This document shows positions 60,506-64,000 of a DNA stretch of 64,000 nucleotides, one piece after another. Position 1 is the first letter of the stretch. Each line of letters opens with the position of its first letter. The notes beneath the pieces are model-generated. The model saw only the letters and a program-made list of their open reading frames with translations, was not told where the DNA came from and did no database searches. Both the position numbers and the translations under genes were made by a program. The stretch lies in assembly GCF_010894405.1 (NCBI RefSeq), contig NZ_JAAIYA010000016.1, positions 28,854 through 92,853 of the forward strand, given 5' to 3'. This DNA is from Pyxidicoccus caerfyrddinensis. Its GTDB lineage: Bacteria; Myxococcota; Myxococcia; Myxococcales; Myxococcaceae.

Positions 60506-61135
60506 ATGATGGAAGGACTCGTCGAGGGAGCGGACGGAGTACAGCGGTGCAGGTGGGCGGGGAGCGCTCCGGACTACATCGCCTACCACGACACGGAATG
60601 GGGCCGGCCGGTGACGGACGACCAGCGCCTCTTCGAGAAGCTCTGCCTCGAGGGCTTCCAGTCGGGCCTGAGCTGGCTCACCATCCTCCGCAAGCGCCAG
60701 GCCTTCCGCGAGGCGTTCCTCGACTTCGACTTCACCCGGCTGGTCCGCTTCACCGAGCGCGACGTGGAGCGGCTCCTCGGCAACGCGGGCATCGTGCGCC
60801 ACCGGGGGAAGATTGAGTCCGTGGTGAACAACGCGCGCCGCGCCTGCGAGCTGGTGGAGCAGGAAGGCTCGCTCGCCGCCTTCGTCTGGCGCTTCGAGCC
60901 CTCCGAGGCCAGCCGGCCCCGGCACCTCACCTGGGAGGTGCTGCGGAGCATGGCCACCACGCCCGAGTCCACCGCGCTCTCACGCGAGCTGCGCAAGCGG
61001 GGGTGGAGCTTCGTGGGCCCCACCACCTCCTACGCCTTCATGCAGGCGATGGGGATGGTGAATGACCACGTCGACGGCTGCGCGCTCCGGCATGAAGCGG
61101 AGCGCCTGCGGACGTCCCTGCGCCGGCCCGGGTAG
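60506..61135 (+). CDS. tag: DNA-3-methyladenine glycosylase I
   Basis: ATG 60506 (or the adjacent ATG 60509) with GAGG upstream gives about 209 residues. RCRWAGSAPDYIAYHDTEWG and GFQSGLSWLTILRKRQAFRE are Tag signatures, including the Cys and His of the zinc snap, which is completed by the His and Cys in MVNDHVDGCALRHEA. Tag excises 3-methyladenine from alkylated DNA. It is convergent with the next gene, 3 bases apart. The upstream extension of the frame lacks coding features. Confidence 0.96.
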   Translation: MMEGLVEGADGVQRCRWAGSAPDYIAYHDTEWGRPVTDDQRLFEKLCLEGFQSGLSWLTILRKRQAFREAFLDFDFTRLVRFTERDVERLLGNAGIVRHRGKIESVVNNARRACELVEQEGSLAAFVWRFEPSEASRPRHLTWEVLRSMATTPESTALSRELRKRGWSFVGPTTSYAFMQAMGMVNDHVDGCALRHEAERLRTSLRRPG

Positions 61136-61138
61136 GGC

Positions 61139-63325
61139 TCAGCGCGCCGGCACCGCGCTGTCGTCCAGCGAGCCGGAGCGGAGGGCCTGGTCGGCGACGC
61201 TGGACATGCGCTCGGCCATGGACTGCACGGCGCGGGTGACAGTCTGGGTCTCGTCCACGACCTTGAGCGTGCGCTGCATCTGCCCGGACAGCTCCTGGAT
61301 GGCCTGGGCAATCTGGTGGGTGCCCGTGTCCTGCTGGGCCACGGCGGCGGTAATCTGGCGCACGCTCGAGCTGGTGTCGCCGATGATGGAGGCCAGCTTC
61401 TGCAGCTGCGCGCCGGAGTTGCGCACCGCGTCCAGGCTTCCACGCACGCGCTGCTCGCCCTGCTCACTGACCTTCGCGGCCTCGCGCATGCTCGTGCTCA
61501 CGCCGTCGAGCACGTCGCGGATGCGCTGGGTGGCCTGGATGGACTGGTCCGCGAGGCTGCGCATCTCCCTCGCCACCACGCCGAAGCCCTTGCCGCTGTC
61601 GCCGCTGCGCACCGCCTCGATGGCGGCGTTGATGGCCAGCATGTTGGACTGGTCCGCCAGCGTCTTCACCGCGTCCACGATGCCGGCAATCTCCCGCGTC
61701 CGCGCGTCGAGCGCGAGGATGTGGCTGGCCATCTCCGACACTTCGGTGCGGATGGCGGACAGGTCCGCCAGCGTGCGCTCCAGGGCCACGCCACCGTCCT
61801 TTCCCACCTGCTCGGCCGTCTCGGCGGAGGCGGCCAGCATGCGGGCCTTGTCGGACGTCACGTGGGAGCTCTGGCGGATTTCCTCCACCGTCTGCTCCAG
61901 TTGCTGGAGCGCCGTCGCCTGGCGGCTGATGCCCGAGGTCTGCTCCTCGCTCGTGGCGCGCAGCTGCTGCACCACCGCGGCCAGCTCTCCGGCGCCGCTG
62001 CCCATGCTGTCCGCGAGCTGGCGCACTTCCTTCCTGCGCGACTCCAGCTGGCGCGCGTGCTGCGCGAGGGACTGCATCACCAGCGACGAGCGGCGTCCCA
62101 CGATGCCCACGAGCGACAGCGTGAGCGCGAGGAAGCCCCAGTGCAGCTGGCTGTCCGTCGTCTCCGCCAGGCCGAGCATGGGGAGCGTGCTGTGGATGCA
62201 GAAGACGGAGAAGATGCCCAGGCCGATGACGAAGAGGCGGGCATCGGCGTTACCGCGCCAGGCCTCGACGGCCGCGACGCAGACGCAGACCAGGATGCCG
62301 GGGAGCGAATAGAGGACCATGAGCGGCAGGACCAGCTGGGCCGCGCCCAGGTCAACGAGGACGAGGACGCCCTGGATGGCGGCCGGCACGGAGACCACCG
62401 CGGCGCCGATGCGGAACCAGCGCATCCGCCCCTCGCCAATCGTGTCGGAGATGAACCACGCGAGGCCCGGAAGGATGCAGTACGCGCCCAGCAGCGTGAG
62501 CTGACTGCTGGCGACGGTCATGTCCCAGAGCGCGGGAAACAGGGCGCTCGTGCCGAGCATCATCACTCCCGAGCCACCGGCGAAGACGGTCAGCGCCATC
62601 AGCATCCGGTACTGGCGGCGAAGCAGGGCCGCGCCCGCGGCGAGAAGGCCGATGGCGAGCAGAAACGTCCCCATGACGAAGGGGGCCAGCCCCGCGCGCG
62701 TCACCGCGGCGAGCAATTCATGGCGCGGGCCCACCCGCGCGTCACGCGTCACGCCGATGGCGGGTCCGGTCCCCTGGATGCGCAGCAGGATGCGCTGGCC
62801 CTTCGCCGAGGGCGGCAGCGGCACCAGGTGCCAGGCCATGTTGTCCATGGACTCGCGGCCGGAGGGGTTCAGCTTCCCGCTCGCGTAGATGCGCTGGCCA
62901 GCAGCGTACGCCTCGAACGCGTTGGCGACGGTGCCGAGGTAGAGCGCGGGCTCCAGCCACTGCCCCTCGGGCACGGGGATGCTCAGCCACAGCAGCGTGT
63001 TCGTGCCACGGCCCGGCGGAACGCGCAGCGCGGCCACGGGCTGCCATCCTGCTTCCGCGCCCGTCTCCTTCGCCCAGCTGGGGGCCCCGTCGGGGCCGAG
63101 GGGAGAGTCGCCCCAGCGGAAGCGCCACCCTTCCTGGGCGGGCACGGGGGCCTGCGCCGTCGCCGCGTCCGCCATGGGCGCCAGCGTCAGGACGAGCAGC
63201 AGCGCGGTACCAAGGGCCGTGAGGCGTGAGCTCCTGGGCGGGCGCCCTTTCGCGAAGGACCTCGCGGGAAGGGAGTGAGCGGTAGTTACCGTGGGCACCA
63301 GGGAGAAGACGCGGGAGAGACCCAT
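61139..63325 (-). CDS. chemoreceptor with 7TMR-DISM sensor
   Basis: The 728-residue protein has a basic N-terminus and a signal or membrane helix (about 36-55), an extracytoplasmic beta-rich domain (about 60-195; LWLSIPVPEGQWLEPALYLG, RILLRIQGTG), about seven membrane helices (about 210-400; LAPFVMGTFLLAIGLLAAGA), and an MCP signalling domain ([19 protein letters not shown], then [19 protein letters not shown]). 7TMR-DISM inputs bind carbohydrates or other ligands and normally feed kinases or cyclases; linkage to an MCP domain is uncommon. It is not beside other che genes, so it may use the 43409-51319 system. Confidence 0.93.
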   Translation of the reverse strand: MGLSRVFSLVPTVTTAHSLPARSFAKGRPPRSSRLTALGTALLLVLTLAPMADAATAQAPVPAQEGWRFRWGDSPLGPDGAPSWAKETGAEAGWQPVAALRVPPGRGTNTLLWLSIPVPEGQWLEPALYLGTVANAFEAYAAGQRIYASGKLNPSGRESMDNMAWHLVPLPPSAKGQRILLRIQGTGPAIGVTRDARVGPRHELLAAVTRAGLAPFVMGTFLLAIGLLAAGAALLRRQYRMLMALTVFAGGSGVMMLGTSALFPALWDMTVASSQLTLLGAYCILPGLAWFISDTIGEGRMRWFRIGAAVVSVPAAIQGVLVLVDLGAAQLVLPLMVLYSLPGILVCVCVAAVEAWRGNADARLFVIGLGIFSVFCIHSTLPMLGLAETTDSQLHWGFLALTLSLVGIVGRRSSLVMQSLAQHARQLESRRKEVRQLADSMGSGAGELAAVVQQLRATSEEQTSGISRQATALQQLEQTVEEIRQSSHVTSDKARMLAASAETAEQVGKDGGVALERTLADLSAIRTEVSEMASHILALDARTREIAGIVDAVKTLADQSNMLAINAAIEAVRSGDSGKGFGVVAREMRSLADQSIQATQRIRDVLDGVSTSMREAAKVSEQGEQRVRGSLDAVRNSGAQLQKLASIIGDTSSSVRQITAAVAQQDTGTHQIAQAIQELSGQMQRTLKVVDETQTVTRAVQSMAERMSSVADQALRSGSLDDSAVPAR

Positions 63326-63539
63326 GTAACGAGTGATGCTCCGGCGTCTGAGACATGAATGTAAACGGGGTCTGATACAACCCCCGTACGCCTGCCGGCT
63401 CTGGAGCGCACGGCTTCCGCTTCTTCCGGTGTTTCATGTCAGGAATTGAGTCGCCCGGTTGGCTGCACAGCGGGCATCAACCCACTGCCGGGCGAGCACG
63501 CCAGGGCGACCGCGGCCACGCTCCAGCTGGACCGAGGCG

Positions 63540-64000
63540 TTACCGACGCGCGGGCGTCGAGGCCCCCGTCAGCAGCAGCCGGCACCGCAGGCCGCCGTTG
63601 CGCACGGGGAGGCTTCGCGCCCCGGGCAGGTCCAGCGCCTTCACCAGCGCGGTGTCGTCCGGGAGGATGACCGCCGCCCGCCAGCCCGCGAAGCCGCGCC
63701 GCAGGGTGTGGCCCAGCGCGCGGTAGAGGCCGGGCAGGTCCTCCGCCTCACCCACGCGCTTGCCATAGGGCGGATTGGCCACCACCAGCCCCGGTCCGGG
63801 CACAGGCGCCGTCAGCGTGCGCACGTCCTGGCGCTCCAGTGCGAGCGTCACCCCCGCGCGCCGGGCGTTGCGCCGCGCCGTGCCCAGCGAGCCCGCGTTG
63901 ATGTCGAAGCCGTGGAGCGTCGCGCGCGGCGCGGGCAGGGCCTCCGCTTCCGCTCGTGCCTTGAGCCCTGCCCAGGCCGCGGCGTCGAAGCCTGGGAAGG
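63540..64000 (-). CDS. THUMP-type 23S rRNA guanine-N2 methyltransferase, RlmL-like (5' end outside window)
   Basis: The stop is at 63540 and the frame is open to the right edge, about 153 codons. It shows the SAM motif HGFDINAGSLGTARRNARRAG and the catalytic VVANPPYGKRVGEAEDLPG, then a helix and RAAVILPDD. This is the C-terminal half of RlmL/RlmK-type or Trm11-like N2-guanine methyltransferases; the THUMP part should be on the missing N-terminal side. It modifies structured RNA, probably 23S rRNA. Confidence 0.85.
   Translation of the reverse strand, partial: FPGFDAAAWAGLKARAEAEALPAPRATLHGFDINAGSLGTARRNARRAGVTLALERQDVRTLTAPVPGPGLVVANPPYGKRVGEAEDLPGLYRALGHTLRRGFAGWRAAVILPDDTALVKALDLPGARSLPVRNGGLRCRLLLTGASTPARR

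Noticed and set aside
1-64000. CRISPR array, transposase, prophage or tRNA
   Set aside because: No regular short repeats with spacers, no transposase-like product, no phage structural gene and no cloverleaf were seen.

Overview
The window is dense, high-GC (about 70% by eye) chromosomal DNA. It reads as a myxobacterium of the Myxococcus/Corallococcus/Pyxidicoccus group. The signs are the base composition, a Myxococcales-restricted TIGR02265/DUF2378 protein, a eukaryote-type Ser/Thr kinase operon, a full chemosensory operon with hybrid parts, an orphan AHH toxin with Imm11/Imm49-type immunity genes, and many secreted hydrolases and lipoproteins. No rRNA, tRNA, CRISPR array or insertion sequence was seen. 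The first and last genes run off the window.

Region 1 (1-10160, all minus) is the most unusual part. It is one tightly coupled gene string: a polyprenyl diphosphate synthase, two small unrecognised proteins, a CrtC/AttH-like protein, an SCP2-like lipid-carrier domain, and three tandem ~890-residue FAD oxidoreductases of the amine-oxidase/phytoene-desaturase superfamily. It looks like an isoprenoid or steroid-like pathway without any classical phytoene synthase, carotenoid cyclase or squalene cyclase. The third oxidoreductase copy (1-1228) shares a near-identical block with its neighbour but has an in-frame 19-codon deletion and changed motif residues. A divergent acyltransferase-3 membrane protein follows (10357-11526).

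Region 2 (11664-20401) holds htpG, a secreted double-CBM21 protein, a GTGA-coupled pair (restriction-endonuclease-fold protein plus an unrecognised partner) that looks less GC-rich, a secreted M49-type metallopeptidase, and a crtW-msrP-msrQ unit. In that unit a beta-carotene ketolase overlaps a periplasmic methionine-sulfoxide-reductase system.

Region 3 (20402-37461) holds a single-domain response regulator, a kinase > TPR-TonB receptor > lipoprotein operon joined by ATGA overlaps, a BtuF-like protein, an SGNH-like lipoprotein, an Omp85 barrel, a toxin module (AHH nuclease > Imm11 > Imm49 > catalytically dead ketosynthase-like protein), a UPF0489 protein and a secreted DPP-IV-type peptidase.

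Region 4 (37601-43229) is housekeeping: a cold-shock protein, sucA-sucB and an InhA-like enoyl-ACP reductase.

Region 5 (43409-51319) is a chemosensory operon: REC, REC-CheW, CheR, CheW, CheA-REC, CheB and a membrane MCP. Most junctions overlap. Region 6 (51405-64000) has clpS-clpA, a FemAB/GNAT-like protein, TIGR02265, an Nfu iron-sulfur protein, a methyltransferase, a HAD nucleotidase, an extended RluA-type pseudouridine synthase, tag, a 7TMR-DISM chemoreceptor and a partial THUMP-type rRNA methyltransferase. No gene-free stretch exceeds 300 bases.
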